From the NCBI GenBank assembly GCA_934101425.1, contig CAKOQQ010000007.1:1-64000 (forward strand): DNA of 64,000 bases, read 5' to 3'. Under the pieces are notes generated by a model, which saw only the letters and a program-made list of their open reading frames with translations, searched no databases and was not told where the DNA came from. Positions 42,512 to 52,457 of the stretch are shown here, piece after piece. The translations under genes were made by a program, and so were the position numbers. Source of the DNA: an uncultured Bacilli bacterium. Lineage in GTDB: Bacteria > Bacillota_I > Bacilli_A > RF39 > UBA660. Numbering within the stretch: position 1 is the first letter of the stretch; every line of letters begins with the position of its first letter.

Positions 42512-43563
42512 GCTTTCTCCTTTAATAAATATTTATATGCTGTATTAACTATTTTATCAAATATAATTGATAATAACAAAGTAAATATAATAGATACAAT
42601 AAAATATAAATATACATTTACCTCGTTTAATCCTACTTCTTTGAATAATATATAACTAATTCTTTGAAGTATATAAATGTTAAATGTATTTTTACCTAAA
42701 AAATATAATATTTTATTACCGATATATACTTTAAAAGATAAAAATAATATCATAAGTACAAATAAAATAGAAATTAAATTATATAATATAAGATTAATTA
42801 TTCTATAATAAAGCATTCTTGAAATTAGATATAAAAATATAAATGATACCATTAATATAAAAAGTGTTAAATAATATTTTTTGTTATCTTTTAAAAATAA
42901 TAATATTTTATCTTTATAATAAGAAAAATACATACCAATACTATAACATAAAATTGTATTGCACCAATGATTATCCTTATTCATTACTACGATAAATAAT
43001 ATATATACAAATGATAACATAGTAACAATATTTATAGATTTTAAGACGTTTTTACATATTTTAAATGCAAATAAAGTTATAAAATACATACAAAATATAG
43101 CAAATATAAACCAATTACTATTACCAACTGCTTCATATCCAATAAAAGAAAGTAAAATAGTTTTTAGACTATATGGTTCATTTATACATATATCAAGAAA
43201 TAAGAAAAATAGTATAGCTATAGAAAATCTAATAAATAATTTTAATATTCTGTTTTCAAAGAAAGTATCCATATAGTTCTTTTTATTCTTAATTGATTCT
43301 AATACACCATAACCAGAATAAAATAAAAAAGTGGTTACCATTAGTTGACCTATTAAATTAAAAAAAGTAAAATATAGTCTATTTGTTTCTTGGTATTCTA
43401 AAACATATGAATTAAAATGGCTTATAAGCACCGCCAAAACAAACACACCATTTATCATTGTTGTTCTATTTTTTGATAATGCATCACTATCTATCGTATT
43501 TATACTCTTAAAATTAATACCATAGATAGATATAAGTATCAATAATATAAGTAATAGTATCAT
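42508..43563 (-). CDS. Membrane acyltransferase (Acyl_transf_3/OafA-like)
   Basis: 351 residues with about ten helices. NRTTMINGVFVLAVLISHF places the family histidine in the second helix, followed by FLFYSGYGVLESIKNKKNYMDTFFENRILKLF. Such proteins O-acetylate glycans or peptidoglycan from the membrane. It is the first gene of the cassette and has its own promoter in repeat copy B. Confidence 0.85.
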   Translation of the reverse strand: MILLLILLILISIYGINFKSINTIDSDALSKNRTTMINGVFVLAVLISHFNSYVLEYQETNRLYFTFFNLIGQLMVTTFLFYSGYGVLESIKNKKNYMDTFFENRILKLFIRFSIAILFFLFLDICINEPYSLKTILLSFIGYEAVGNSNWFIFAIFCMYFITLFAFKICKNVLKSINIVTMLSFVYILFIVVMNKDNHWCNTILCYSIGMYFSYYKDKILLFLKDNKKYYLTLFILMVSFIFLYLISRMLYYRIINLILYNLISILFVLMILFLSFKVYIGNKILYFLGKNTFNIYILQRISYILFKEVGLNEVNVYLYFIVSIIFTLLLSIIFDKIVNTAYKYLLKEKA

Positions 43564-43612
43564 TTTATCACCTTAATAATTATAACATAAAAAAAGCATA
43601 AAAACTATGCTT
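43561..43612. repeat. 52-bp direct repeat, copy B (promoter plus terminator)
   Basis: One mismatch to 39835-39886. On the minus strand it holds the terminator of the 1157-residue surface-protein gene, a T run, TGTTATAAT, 6 nt, GGTGAT, 3 nt and the acyltransferase ATG. The two copies bracket the glycan cassette exactly. Confidence 0.85.
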
Positions 43613-46600
43613 CTTCTATTATTAATTCTAATCTCATGCGGATACTATTATTTCTAACTATTTTAGCATTATATTTTTTACCATTATTATCATATGTAGT
43701 AGTAAAATTAATATTTGACCACATATAATCATATAGTTCTCCGTAATCATCTATATTATCTGTTTTAGTTCTAATTATAATTGCATATCTTCCTGGTTCT
43801 AAAGAACTTATATCTATAGTTTTATCATACCAAGCTTTTGTTTTATCAAAACCATCAGATACAGCTAAACTAACTTTATAATCTCCGTTAGTTATATACC
43901 CTAAATCAAATTCTTTTTTTGCAAATGTATTTATATTTTCAAAAATAATTTGTCTTTCTACATTTGATTTTAGACTGTAATTTCCTTTGTAAGAATGTGA
44001 TGTACCTTTTATTTTTAAATTAAAACCACTAAACTCAATTTTATAATATTGATTATACATATTATATAAAATTGATGTATTATAATTTGTAATTAATTCA
44101 TTATCTCTAACGGTTAGTTCTAGAGGCATTTCTTTAGATGAATAATCAGTTCTTAAAGTATATCCCCTACCATCACTTTCAAATCTAGATGGAATATTAT
44201 TTAAGAAAAATACATTTTTTAATATTTTTTTAGTTTCAAAAGTATTTACTCTAGCTCGTACATATATTTTATAATTACCTTTTTCAATATCTTTTAAATT
44301 TATTTTTCCTGTGAACCATGACTTATTCTTATTTAAAGCTTCAAATGGTTCATTAGCAAGTATTCTATCTAAACTAACAATAGTAGTCTTTTTAGTTTCT
44401 TCATTTATGAGTAATAAATCATATTTTACAAACATATCTTTTGTAATAACTATGCCATTTACATTTAAAAATCCTTTTATATCAAGTGTTTTCGTATTAT
44501 TATTATAAGTTAAACTTTCTAAATGCAAATATCCATCTTTTTCTGTATAAGATATTTCTTCTACAGTAATAGTTACTGTTTTAGTTACTTCTTGATTATC
44601 TTTATCCTTTACCTTATAAGTAACATTATAAGTACCTGGTGTAGTTATATCTAAATTTGTATCAAAAATAATACTGCTAGTTAAGTCTCCATCTTCTTTA
44701 TCACTAGCTTTTGCATAACTTTTTAAATCATAACTAGAATTTTGTTTTAAAGTAATATCAGATGCTGTAATTACTGGTAATTCATTTGCTATAACTGTTA
44801 TTTTTCTATTATATGTATTTGATGTATTACCAAATTTATCTATAGCTTTATAAGAAACATTATATATTCCTGGACTATTAATCATATCTGTAAGTGATAC
44901 TTCTTTATCATTAAGTGTTATTATATAATCTACTTTTTCTAAATACTCATCATTGTATATTTTTAAGCCACTTAATATATCAAATTTCTTTAATGCAGCT
45001 ATTTCTACATCATTACCCGTAACAATAGGATTATCAGCTTTTACTACTGTTATTTTAGCTACAACAGATTTATTGAAATTATTATTATCTTTTACTGAAT
45101 AAGTAATTTCATATACACCCTCTTTGTAGTAATCCACTTTAGAATCGTCATAAGTTATATTATTAGTTATATCTTTATCTTCTTTATCATAAGCTTTTAT
45201 ATTTTTAAGTAAATCAACAGTGTCACCTTGCTTAATAGTTTTATCTTCTACTGTTAACTCTGGTTGCGAGTTGTTTACATTTAAATAACTAGTTTTAATA
45301 TATCCATAACTTCTTTCAAATGTGTAATTAGTATTTGCCATATTTTGATTATTATCAAGTGCTGGATCAGTTTGTACTTTATAGTATTCAGTATTATTAT
45401 AAGTTACTTTATCTAATACTATAAATGCCATATTTTCTATTTTATAAGTACTATTTGAATAATTTTTGGTATAGTATATAGTGTTTGTTGCTGTAGCATC
45501 TCCCGGTTTTTTAAGTATTGGTACTACTTCACTAGATTTTTTTATTCCAAGGGTATTATAATCATAATCTAATTTACCATATCTAGAGTCATATGAATAT
45601 GCATGCATAGCTGCTTTTTCACCCCAATATGGATCAGATGCATATTTAACATTCATACCACTTGCTTTATTACCGTAATGACTTCCAGCATAAACACTAG
45701 ATGATGGTGATGCATATGAGTTGCCTAAAGTCCCATATGCCATTATTGATAATCTAGGACTATCATATGTAGCAGCATTGGTACAAGGATTTTTATCAGA
45801 AGCGCCTATTCCAAATAAATTGTTTTTTTGCATGGCAATTAAACTTGTTCCTGTACCAGATTCACTCATTGCTTTACCAAAAGCCATTAAACTATTTACT
45901 CCATATGTATTTTGAAGTTCAATAAAATAAACACCAGTACCATATAGTTTAGATAATCCTTTTCTACTCTCACTTGTCCATGCACAATTTTTAGCATAAA
46001 CTTTAGTACTATCAGGTTGACTTGTATAACCAGCATTTCTAACTATCATATCAAACGTTTCAGCGTTATACCCAGATTTAGAATGACTAGGTAAATACAT
46101 ATAATATGAATAATATGGATTATCTTTATTTATTGCGTTACCATTAGTATTATTTTTATAATCATCTAGCATTAAAAGAATATCAGTATAAAAATAATTA
46201 CTATCAAAACTATAATATTTATATAATGTACTATTAGATACATTAGACATCTCTTTAGGAGCAATACCTATAACAAAGTTAGATGCTGAATCATATCCAC
46301 CTATTTTTGTTTTATATCTATGGTATATTTCTCTTACCATATTAGATCCACTACCAGTATTGTATGAATAATAATATGTACCTATTTCATCAGCATAAAT
46401 CGTTTGTACTAAATCATCTCTTATATATCCTTCCACACTACCATCTTTTACATAATACCAATCATAACCATCACTATTTACTGTTTTACTAGGTAAAAAA
46501 GTATATTTTATACCAGGGAATATAGTCTTTACTACTTCACTAGTTGTATTAGCTTCACTTCTTATATTAGCACCTATAGTGATATTTGATACTAAATATG

Positions 46601-47078
46601 GTTTAAAATATTTTGATATTGGTTTTATACTTACACTACCAATTCTAGCCCATCCAGTAAAACCACTAATTTTTAATTTTACCATTCTATATGTTGGATT
46701 ATAATCTATAAAAGCAGAATCTACTCCCCATCCACCATTTACATAAGTATATGCATTACCATTAGAGCTTCCAAAAGATGGATCTTGGAATAAATTTAAA
46801 TTATCTTCATAATCATTGTGATCTATTTGCCACTTATTTGTTTCTACAAATGCATAATTAGCATTTAATATAACATTATTGTATTTTAATACTGCTACAC
46901 AAGTAGTATCCGATTTTATTTCTTTCATTTTAGTTAATGCTTCATTATATGTTTTATAACTACTAACTAACACATCACCATCATAATATGATTTATATAC
47001 TTCATAGTCACTAGCATATACTTTTGAAGTGAAAATAAATAAAAATATAAATATACACGCTATAAATGTTTTTTTCAT
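43605..47078 (-). CDS. Large secreted glucosaminidase with SH3-like and Ig-like domains
   Basis: 1157 residues. A signal peptide (cleaved after VYA) is followed by an SH3-like region (about 150-225: NITIGANIRSEANTTSEVVKT), a GH73-type glucosaminidase (about 370-510: catalytic glutamate in AMSESGTGTSLIAMQKNNLFGIGA), a further SH3-like part, three to four DUF5011/HYR-type Ig modules (about 610-860, each with ...AYDKEDGD-type and TVTY/NVTYKVKD strands), and beta-rich C-terminal domains. It should cleave the peptidoglycan glycan chain. No sorting signal is seen, so attachment is probably by the SH3/Ig modules. Confidence 0.88.
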   Translation of the reverse strand: MKKTFIACIFIFLFIFTSKVYASDYEVYKSYYDGDVLVSSYKTYNEALTKMKEIKSDTTCVAVLKYNNVILNANYAFVETNKWQIDHNDYEDNLNLFQDPSFGSSNGNAYTYVNGGWGVDSAFIDYNPTYRMVKLKISGFTGWARIGSVSIKPISKYFKPYLVSNITIGANIRSEANTTSEVVKTIFPGIKYTFLPSKTVNSDGYDWYYVKDGSVEGYIRDDLVQTIYADEIGTYYYSYNTGSGSNMVREIYHRYKTKIGGYDSASNFVIGIAPKEMSNVSNSTLYKYYSFDSNYFYTDILLMLDDYKNNTNGNAINKDNPYYSYYMYLPSHSKSGYNAETFDMIVRNAGYTSQPDSTKVYAKNCAWTSESRKGLSKLYGTGVYFIELQNTYGVNSLMAFGKAMSESGTGTSLIAMQKNNLFGIGASDKNPCTNAATYDSPRLSIMAYGTLGNSYASPSSSVYAGSHYGNKASGMNVKYASDPYWGEKAAMHAYSYDSRYGKLDYDYNTLGIKKSSEVVPILKKPGDATATNTIYYTKNYSNSTYKIENMAFIVLDKVTYNNTEYYKVQTDPALDNNQNMANTNYTFERSYGYIKTSYLNVNNSQPELTVEDKTIKQGDTVDLLKNIKAYDKEDKDITNNITYDDSKVDYYKEGVYEITYSVKDNNNFNKSVVAKITVVKADNPIVTGNDVEIAALKKFDILSGLKIYNDEYLEKVDYIITLNDKEVSLTDMINSPGIYNVSYKAIDKFGNTSNTYNRKITVIANELPVITASDITLKQNSSYDLKSYAKASDKEDGDLTSSIIFDTNLDITTPGTYNVTYKVKDKDNQEVTKTVTITVEEISYTEKDGYLHLESLTYNNNTKTLDIKGFLNVNGIVITKDMFVKYDLLLINEETKKTTIVSLDRILANEPFEALNKNKSWFTGKINLKDIEKGNYKIYVRARVNTFETKKILKNVFFLNNIPSRFESDGRGYTLRTDYSSKEMPLELTVRDNELITNYNTSILYNMYNQYYKIEFSGFNLKIKGTSHSYKGNYSLKSNVERQIIFENINTFAKKEFDLGYITNGDYKVSLAVSDGFDKTKAWYDKTIDISSLEPGRYAIIIRTKTDNIDDYGELYDYMWSNINFTTTYDNNGKKYNAKIVRNNSIRMRLELIIEEA

Positions 47079-47161
47079 ATTATCACTCCTTTACCATATA
47101 TTATTATATCAAAAAATGTCACTATTTTACATACCTTATATAAAATATACAATTATTTTAC

Positions 47162-47211
47162 AAAAAAAAGAAAACCGTAACGCTACGAGTTTTCTTGTAT
47201 TATTTCTAATA
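47162..47211 (-). ncRNA. Candidate small RNA of two hairpins ending in a terminator
   Basis: On the minus strand an 8-bp hairpin with a GAAA tetraloop (47195-47214) is followed directly by GAAAAC/GTTTTC plus CGTA/TACG (47170-47194) and eight T. No minus-strand gene upstream needs this terminator, because the flanking ORF there runs on the plus strand. A weak TATAAT (47218-47223) could start a roughly 50-nt RNA. It may instead simply insulate the next gene. Confidence 0.3.
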
Positions 47212-47288
47212 CAATTAATTATATGTTCTAGATTTTCTTTTATACTTTAATTTAAAAATAAACTATGTTATAATTTAATTGGTGATTT

Positions 47289-47876
47289 ATGAAAATATTA
47301 GATTATAGTCCAAAAGATGAGCTTAAAAATCTTACTAAAGATATAACTCATAAAAAGACTTTTAAAAAACAAATACCTAATTTACTTACCATGTCTAGAG
47401 CTTTTGGACCACTACTTATAGTTCCTATGGCACTTAAAAACAATATTCTTGGCGCTACAATAGTGTGTAGTTTAGTTGCTATAACAGATTTAATTGACGG
47501 CGCTGTAGCTAGAAAATTAGACGCTGTTACTGATTTTGGTAAGGATTTAGATCCATTATGTGATAAATTATTTGTGTTAGGTATAACAATACCTTTATTA
47601 TTTTATAATTTATTATACTTAATAACATTATTTTTAGAAGGAGTTATCTCTATAATTAATTTAAAGTATAGAAAAGAAAAAATAACTAAAAGCAGTTATT
47701 TAGGTAAAATTAAAACAGGAACTTTATTTACATTACTTTGTACTAGTTATTTAAGTATCAATAATAGAATACCAGAACAAATAGTGCCATCATTATTTAC
47801 TTTAACCACTTTTCTTCAAATAGCAGCAATATATGGATATTATAATACATATAAAAAGATATCTAACTTAAATTAG
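47289..47876 (+). CDS. CDP-alcohol phosphatidyltransferase (PgsA-like)
   Basis: 195 residues with about five helices and the full catalytic signature DGAVARKLDAVTDFGKDLDPLCDKL (the D-G-x2-A-R-x8-G-x3-D-x3-D pattern). Such enzymes join CDP-diacylglycerol to an alcohol, usually glycerol-3-phosphate. The N-terminal 25 residues are hydrophilic and unusual. The promoter is TGTTATAAT / 6 nt / GGTGAT / 2 nt / ATG (47269-47286). It overlaps the convergent HAD gene by 14 bp. Confidence 0.9.
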   Translation: MKILDYSPKDELKNLTKDITHKKTFKKQIPNLLTMSRAFGPLLIVPMALKNNILGATIVCSLVAITDLIDGAVARKLDAVTDFGKDLDPLCDKLFVLGITIPLLFYNLLYLITLFLEGVISIINLKYRKEKITKSSYLGKIKTGTLFTLLCTSYLSINNRIPEQIVPSLFTLTTFLQIAAIYGYYNTYKKISNLN

Positions 47877-47886
47877 ATATCTTTTT
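47853..47886. terminator. Bidirectional terminator embedded in two overlapping gene ends
   Basis: AAAAAGATATCTAA and TTAGATATCTTTTT form a perfect 14-bp stem with a 6-nt loop covering the stop codons of both convergent genes. Confidence 0.82.
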
Positions 47887-48537
47887 TATTAATTCCTCTA
47901 AACTACTTATAGTTGAAACAGATACTTCTTTTATGTAATTGTTAGCAACATCCATAGCATATCCTTTGTAATTTTTAATCATTAGATAATCATTTACAGT
48001 ATCTCCTACTGTATATATATTTTCTAAATTATATTTATTTTTTAAGTATTCTATACCACTAGCTTTATTACATTTCTTATTATTTATGTTTATCCAATGT
48101 CTACTAATATAACCATCAATATTGTAATTATTTTTTAAATATTCTAGATTTTTTAAAGCTACATTAAAATCATTTGGAACACCTATTATAGAATTAACAT
48201 TATCTATATTAGATGTTTTAGCATCTCCATTATCTATATATAACTCTTTATAATTTTTAGTATCTAATAGATAATTATATATATTATAAGCTTCTTTAGT
48301 ATCTATATCACATCTATATATAAGTTCTTTTTTATCATTATATATACTTGCACCATCTTTACAAATATACCATTTGCATGGTATATCTACTAAATCTCTT
48401 TCTAAATCATACATACTTCTTCCAGTTGCAATTATAAAGATATTTCCTTCTTTTACAAACTTTTTTATTGCTAATACATTATTAGCATAATTATCATCAT
48501 AAAGAGTTAAATCAAAGTCACTTACTAATACTTTCAT
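47863..48537 (-). CDS. HAD superfamily (Cof-like) phosphatase
   Basis: 224 residues with the HAD nucleophile motif VSDFDLTLYDD at the start, ATGRSMYDLE (motif II), the lysine region NKKCNKASGIEYL (motif III) and YTVGDTVNDYLMIKNYKGYAMDVAN (motif IV). The IIB cap lies in the middle. Substrates of such Cof-type phosphatases are usually sugar or nucleotide phosphates. The start overlaps the preceding stop (ATGA). Confidence 0.9.
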   Translation of the reverse strand: MKVLVSDFDLTLYDDNYANNVLAIKKFVKEGNIFIIATGRSMYDLERDLVDIPCKWYICKDGASIYNDKKELIYRCDIDTKEAYNIYNYLLDTKNYKELYIDNGDAKTSNIDNVNSIIGVPNDFNVALKNLEYLKNNYNIDGYISRHWININNKKCNKASGIEYLKNKYNLENIYTVGDTVNDYLMIKNYKGYAMDVANNYIKEVSVSTISSLEELIKKISNLS

Positions 48538-49160
48538 AGTTCCTCTTTAATAATTTTGATATTAAGTTTCTTTATATCTTCTATGTTTACTATACTAGAT
48601 GATATAGCTTCACTTAAAGATATTTCATCTTTCGATACTAAATATATATTATTTATATTACTACAAAATACATAGTAATTATATTTATCATCTTTCCCAA
48701 CATATTGTTTTTCATTAGTACACATATCTGATTTATCAAATACCTTATAATTTTTTATAGTTCCCATATAAGTATATTCATCAAAATATTTATCACTATA
48801 ATAACTATTTATATCATCAATACTATTAAAATACATATTCTTATTTATGATATATTCACTATCTTCATATATAGTTTTTATATAATCTAAATCATTTATA
48901 AGATATAGTAAAGTATTAGAGTACTTTTCTATCAAATAATAATCATATCTTTTATTTAAAGATAATTCTATACTATTATTAGTTTTATTAATAATTAAAC
49001 CACTATTATCAATTTCTAATTTACCTATTATCTTTTTTACTTCTTTTGAATCATTTAAAGTAGTACCTTTATAATTTTCTAAATTTTTATCTCTATTTAA
49101 AATTAATATAAAAGATAAAATAATTAATATAGGTATTACTATAATTATTATTTTCTTCAT
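48534..49160 (-). CDS. Membrane-anchored protein of unknown function, 208 residues
   Basis: One N-terminal helix (about 4-22) and an Asn/Asp/Tyr-rich extracellular part with beta-type alternation, resembling no family I know. It overlaps the HAD gene through ATGA and shares its transcript. The promoter has the exact composite spacing (TGTTATAAT, 6 nt, GGTGAT, 3 nt, ATG). Confidence 0.7.
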   Translation of the reverse strand: MKKIIIIVIPILIILSFILILNRDKNLENYKGTTLNDSKEVKKIIGKLEIDNSGLIINKTNNSIELSLNKRYDYYLIEKYSNTLLYLINDLDYIKTIYEDSEYIINKNMYFNSIDDINSYYSDKYFDEYTYMGTIKNYKVFDKSDMCTNEKQYVGKDDKYNYYVFCSNINNIYLVSKDEISLSEAISSSIVNIEDIKKLNIKIIKEEL

Positions 49161-49192
49161 ATTATCACCTACTTAATTATAACATAAAAAAA

Positions 49193-49211
49193 CTAACTAT
49201 AAAAGTTAGTT
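49193..49211 (-). terminator. Terminator after the 47-residue ORF
   Basis: ACTAAC and GTTAGT arms around 7 nt are followed on the minus strand by a T run that leads directly into the next gene's -10. Confidence 0.65.
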
Positions 49212-49349
49212 TGTTAAGTCTTCAATATCTTCACAAGCACAAGAGATTTTCTCTTTTATCATGCCAAGCATCATAGGACTATATTTTTGATATAAAAGCA
49301 CTCCTCCTACACCCAAAGAAATAAGACTCATATCTTTCACAAATTTCAT
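49206..49349 (-). CDS. Small hydrophobic protein, 47 residues
   Basis: The ATG at 49349 has GGTGAT 3 nt upstream and CATAAT 6 nt before that, matching the local initiation design. The product starts MKFVKDMSLISLGVGG, has one moderately hydrophobic segment (about 8-20) with MMLGM further on, and ends with an acidic CACEDIEDL tail containing a CxC. Size and layout recall the small YtxH-like or DUF-type membrane proteins of Bacilli. Function is unknown. Confidence 0.55.
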   Translation of the reverse strand: MKFVKDMSLISLGVGGVLLYQKYSPMMLGMIKEKISCACEDIEDLTN

Positions 49350-49379
49350 ATCATCACCATTATTATTATGCACTATAAT

Positions 49380-51569
49380 TTAAATATTATGCAATTTATT
49401 TATGATTTTATCATATAGGCTTGTTTTTCTTACATATTCGCTATTATTACTAATTGCATATATAAACGCTTCTTTAGAACCAATCATTATAAGTTTCTTT
49501 TTAGCTCTTGTTATACCTGTATATATAAGTTTTTTATATAACATTCTTTTATAAGCCATACTAATAGGCATTACTACTATATCAAATTCACTACCTTGAG
49601 ATTTATGAATACTAATTATATATGCATGTTTAATTTTGTTTAAATCTTTAGGTGTATATTTTACTAAATTATTATCAAAATCAATATGAATAAGTGTTTT
49701 TTTATCAGTGACTTCTATATATTTTATTATACCTATATCACCATTATAAACATTATCATCAGGTGAATTAGTAAGTTCTATTACTTTATCATTTTCTCTA
49801 TATACAACATCACCATATTTATATTCATTTAATGTATCACTTTTAGGATTAAATATTTGTTGCAATTCTTTATTTAAATTATCAATACCAAATTCACCCA
49901 TATACATAGGTGCCATAATTTGATATTTTCTATAATCTTTTTCTTTTAATTTTTCAGATATTATTTTTAAATTATTTTTTATATCTATACATTCTAAGAA
50001 AGTATAATCACTTTTTGTTTCATTAAAATTATCACTCAAAGAATTATTTTTAATTTCTTCTGCTAATGTATAAATATATGAATCTTCTTTTTGTCTATAT
50101 AATAAATCTAATTTAACGATATCTATTATATTAGAATCAATTAAATCTTTAAGCATATTACCAGGTCCTACACTTGATAATTGATTAGAATCTCCAACAA
50201 TTATAAGTTTTATATTATTTGTAAGGCCTTTAAGTAAATTAGAAAATAATAAAACATCTATCATACTAGCTTCATCAACTATTACAAGTTCACTATAATC
50301 TTTATTATATTCATTAATTAAAAATTCATTCTCTTCTTTATTCCATTTTAAAAACCTATGTATTGTACTTGCTGGATAAAGAGTTGATTCACTCATTCTT
50401 TTACTTGCTCTACCAGTTGGTGCTAATAAAGCTATTTTATCAACTAATGTTTCATAATTATATTTATTTATTTCAGCATAAATTTCTACAATAGCTTTTA
50501 TAATAGTTGTTTTCCCTGTACCTGGACCACCAGTAATAATAAGAATATTATTTTCAAGTGCTTTTGTTATAGCTTCTTTTTGTTTTTCATTATAAGTTAT
50601 TGAATAAATGTTTTCTAAATCATTAATATAATTTTTTATTTTTTTATTTTTTTTAGTATCTTTAGTTGCTAACATTATTACTTTTTCAGCTATATAATTT
50701 TCAGCGTCATATAAATCTTTTAAGTAATATTTAGAATCTTCTATAATAATTTTATTAGAAGCCAAGTCTTCTAAGTATGTATCTATTTCTTCTAAATTTA
50801 AGCTTAGTCCTAATGTATTATCAAGAGCATTTAATATACTATATTTATCTAAATATACATCACCATTTTTATAGCATAACATCTTCATCAAATAAATGAT
50901 GGCTGATTTAATTCTATTAGGATTATCATCACTAATATTAAAATTATTTCTAAGTTTATCTATTTTATTAAATTCGATATCTTCAAAATCGTCTATTATT
51001 TGATAGATGTTATTTTTAATTATATTTAAAGTATCATTTTTATACTTATTATATATATCTATAGCATCTTTTACTGGTAAACCTAAACTTGTTAAATAAA
51101 CTATAGTTTTATCACTACCTTCATGCCTAGATAAAGTATCATATATAGAATTAATTTTCTTTTCAGTGATATGTGGCACTAAATTTAATACACTTTTATC
51201 TTCTAATATTTTGTCTATAGCATCTTCACCTAATGTATCAACTATACTTGTTGCAAGTTTAAGTCCAACACCTTTAAATAAATCAGAAGATAAAAAATCA
51301 ATAAGGCCATTTTTATCTTCTGGTTTTACTCTTTCATAATCTGTTACTTGATATTGAAAACCATATTTAGGGTGATTATTTACCTCACCATATAAAAAAT
51401 AATTATCATCAATAACTAGTTCATAAAAATATCCAGTAAATGTCACTGTTTTATTTATGTATTCCTTCATAGTCTCATCATTAGTTTCTCTAACTTTAAA
51501 TAAACCAATTATATAATTACCAGATGAATAAATTTTTCTTCTATATGATCCCTTTATATACGTTTTCAT
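49380..51569 (-). CDS. recD2: RecD2-type 5'-3' DNA helicase
   Basis: A superfamily 1B helicase of 729 residues, acting without RecBC in replication-fork and mismatch-repair pathways. The N-terminal extension (about 1-310) contains HhH-like repeats and an OB part; motif I is ITGGPGTGKTT (about 343-353), motif II VDEASMID, motif III VGDSNQLSSVGPG, motif IV-VI LLYRQKEDSYI, HKSQGSEFD and YTGITRAKKKL. The promoter is TGATAAAAT / 6 nt / GGTGAT / 3 nt / ATG. Confidence 0.93.
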   Translation of the reverse strand: MKTYIKGSYRRKIYSSGNYIIGLFKVRETNDETMKEYINKTVTFTGYFYELVIDDNYFLYGEVNNHPKYGFQYQVTDYERVKPEDKNGLIDFLSSDLFKGVGLKLATSIVDTLGEDAIDKILEDKSVLNLVPHITEKKINSIYDTLSRHEGSDKTIVYLTSLGLPVKDAIDIYNKYKNDTLNIIKNNIYQIIDDFEDIEFNKIDKLRNNFNISDDNPNRIKSAIIYLMKMLCYKNGDVYLDKYSILNALDNTLGLSLNLEEIDTYLEDLASNKIIIEDSKYYLKDLYDAENYIAEKVIMLATKDTKKNKKIKNYINDLENIYSITYNEKQKEAITKALENNILIITGGPGTGKTTIIKAIVEIYAEINKYNYETLVDKIALLAPTGRASKRMSESTLYPASTIHRFLKWNKEENEFLINEYNKDYSELVIVDEASMIDVLLFSNLLKGLTNNIKLIIVGDSNQLSSVGPGNMLKDLIDSNIIDIVKLDLLYRQKEDSYIYTLAEEIKNNSLSDNFNETKSDYTFLECIDIKNNLKIISEKLKEKDYRKYQIMAPMYMGEFGIDNLNKELQQIFNPKSDTLNEYKYGDVVYRENDKVIELTNSPDDNVYNGDIGIIKYIEVTDKKTLIHIDFDNNLVKYTPKDLNKIKHAYIISIHKSQGSEFDIVVMPISMAYKRMLYKKLIYTGITRAKKKLIMIGSKEAFIYAISNNSEYVRKTSLYDKIINKLHNI

Positions 51570-51614
51570 TTTATCACCATTATAATTTTATCATAAAAAA
51601 AATAAATAGTTAAA

Positions 51615-51839
51615 CTATTTATTTAATTCTTTAGTGAAAGTAAGTAGGACAAGTTCAAATTCTTCATCACTATCAAGTCCAGTTAAAATTTCTTTATCAT
51701 TAATTACTTTTATTTTTTTAATAAAGAAGTCACTTGGATCATCAATATTACTTAAATATACATATTTTTGATTATTAATAACCATTTCTTTAATAATAAC
51801 ATATCTAATATTATCAATTACAATTGTATCTATTTCCAT
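51615..51839 (-). CDS. DUF1292-like small protein
   Basis: 74 residues, acidic and beta-rich: EIDTIVIDNIRYVIIKEM, then KYVYLSNIDDPSDFFIKKI and DSDEEFELVL. This pattern fits DUF1292 (YrzB) proteins, which bind no known partner. It lies 9 nt after the membrane gene upstream and could be co-transcribed. Confidence 0.65.
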   Translation of the reverse strand: MEIDTIVIDNIRYVIIKEMVINNQKYVYLSNIDDPSDFFIKKIKVINDKEILTGLDSDEEFELVLLTFTKELNK

Positions 51840-51847
51840 ATTAACCT

Positions 51848-52417
51848 CTATCTTTTAATTGCATCTTTAACTTCTTCACTACTATCTAATGCTTTTAATG
51901 CAGCCTTTGCTAATATTTGAGTATCCATAACAGCTTTATATTTTTCTTCTGATGGATTACCATTTTCATCTACAAACTTATTAGCTACTAAATATTCATC
52001 TAAACTGCTATATTCACCTGTTGCTCTTACTATTTGATCTATATTACTATCACGATAACTCATATTTGTATATACTGCATATAATTCTTCATCAAATGTT
52101 TCTGCATCATCAGATATTTCTTTACCAATTTCATAGTGATCATAATAAAAATGTTCATTATCTTGTGTTCTATGTGTGTTATCACTTAATATAGTACTAT
52201 ATTGTGATAAATATTCATTGATAGTAATTTTATCTTTAATGCTATCAACACTATGTGTTATAAACGCAGTAAGTGCACTAGATGCTATTACAAGAGTTAA
52301 TCCTGCTGCTATAAATAACTTCTTAAGTTTATTTACATCAATTTTGCATCTTTCTTTCTTATATTCTACTACCATAACATCTCTAGATCTTCTTCTAGCT
52401 TCTTCATATTTACCCAT
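51848..52417 (-). CDS. Single-pass membrane protein of unknown function, 189 residues
   Basis: A basic cytoplasmic N-terminus (MGKYEEARRRSRDV, then YKKERCKID), one helix (about 34-56) and an acidic extracellular part with Tyr/Asp/His. The N-terminal basic-then-helix layout suggests type II insertion. No motif is recognised. Confidence 0.7.
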   Translation of the reverse strand: MGKYEEARRRSRDVMVVEYKKERCKIDVNKLKKLFIAAGLTLVIASSALTAFITHSVDSIKDKITINEYLSQYSTILSDNTHRTQDNEHFYYDHYEIGKEISDDAETFDEELYAVYTNMSYRDSNIDQIVRATGEYSSLDEYLVANKFVDENGNPSEEKYKAVMDTQILAKAALKALDSSEEVKDAIKR

Positions 52418-52457
52418 AATTCCACCCCTTAATTAGTTATATCATATAATTAAATTG

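Noticed and set aside
47863..47886. The long dyad at 47853-47886 as a recombination site.
   Set aside because: It sits exactly on two convergent gene ends with T runs on both strands, so a shared terminator explains it.
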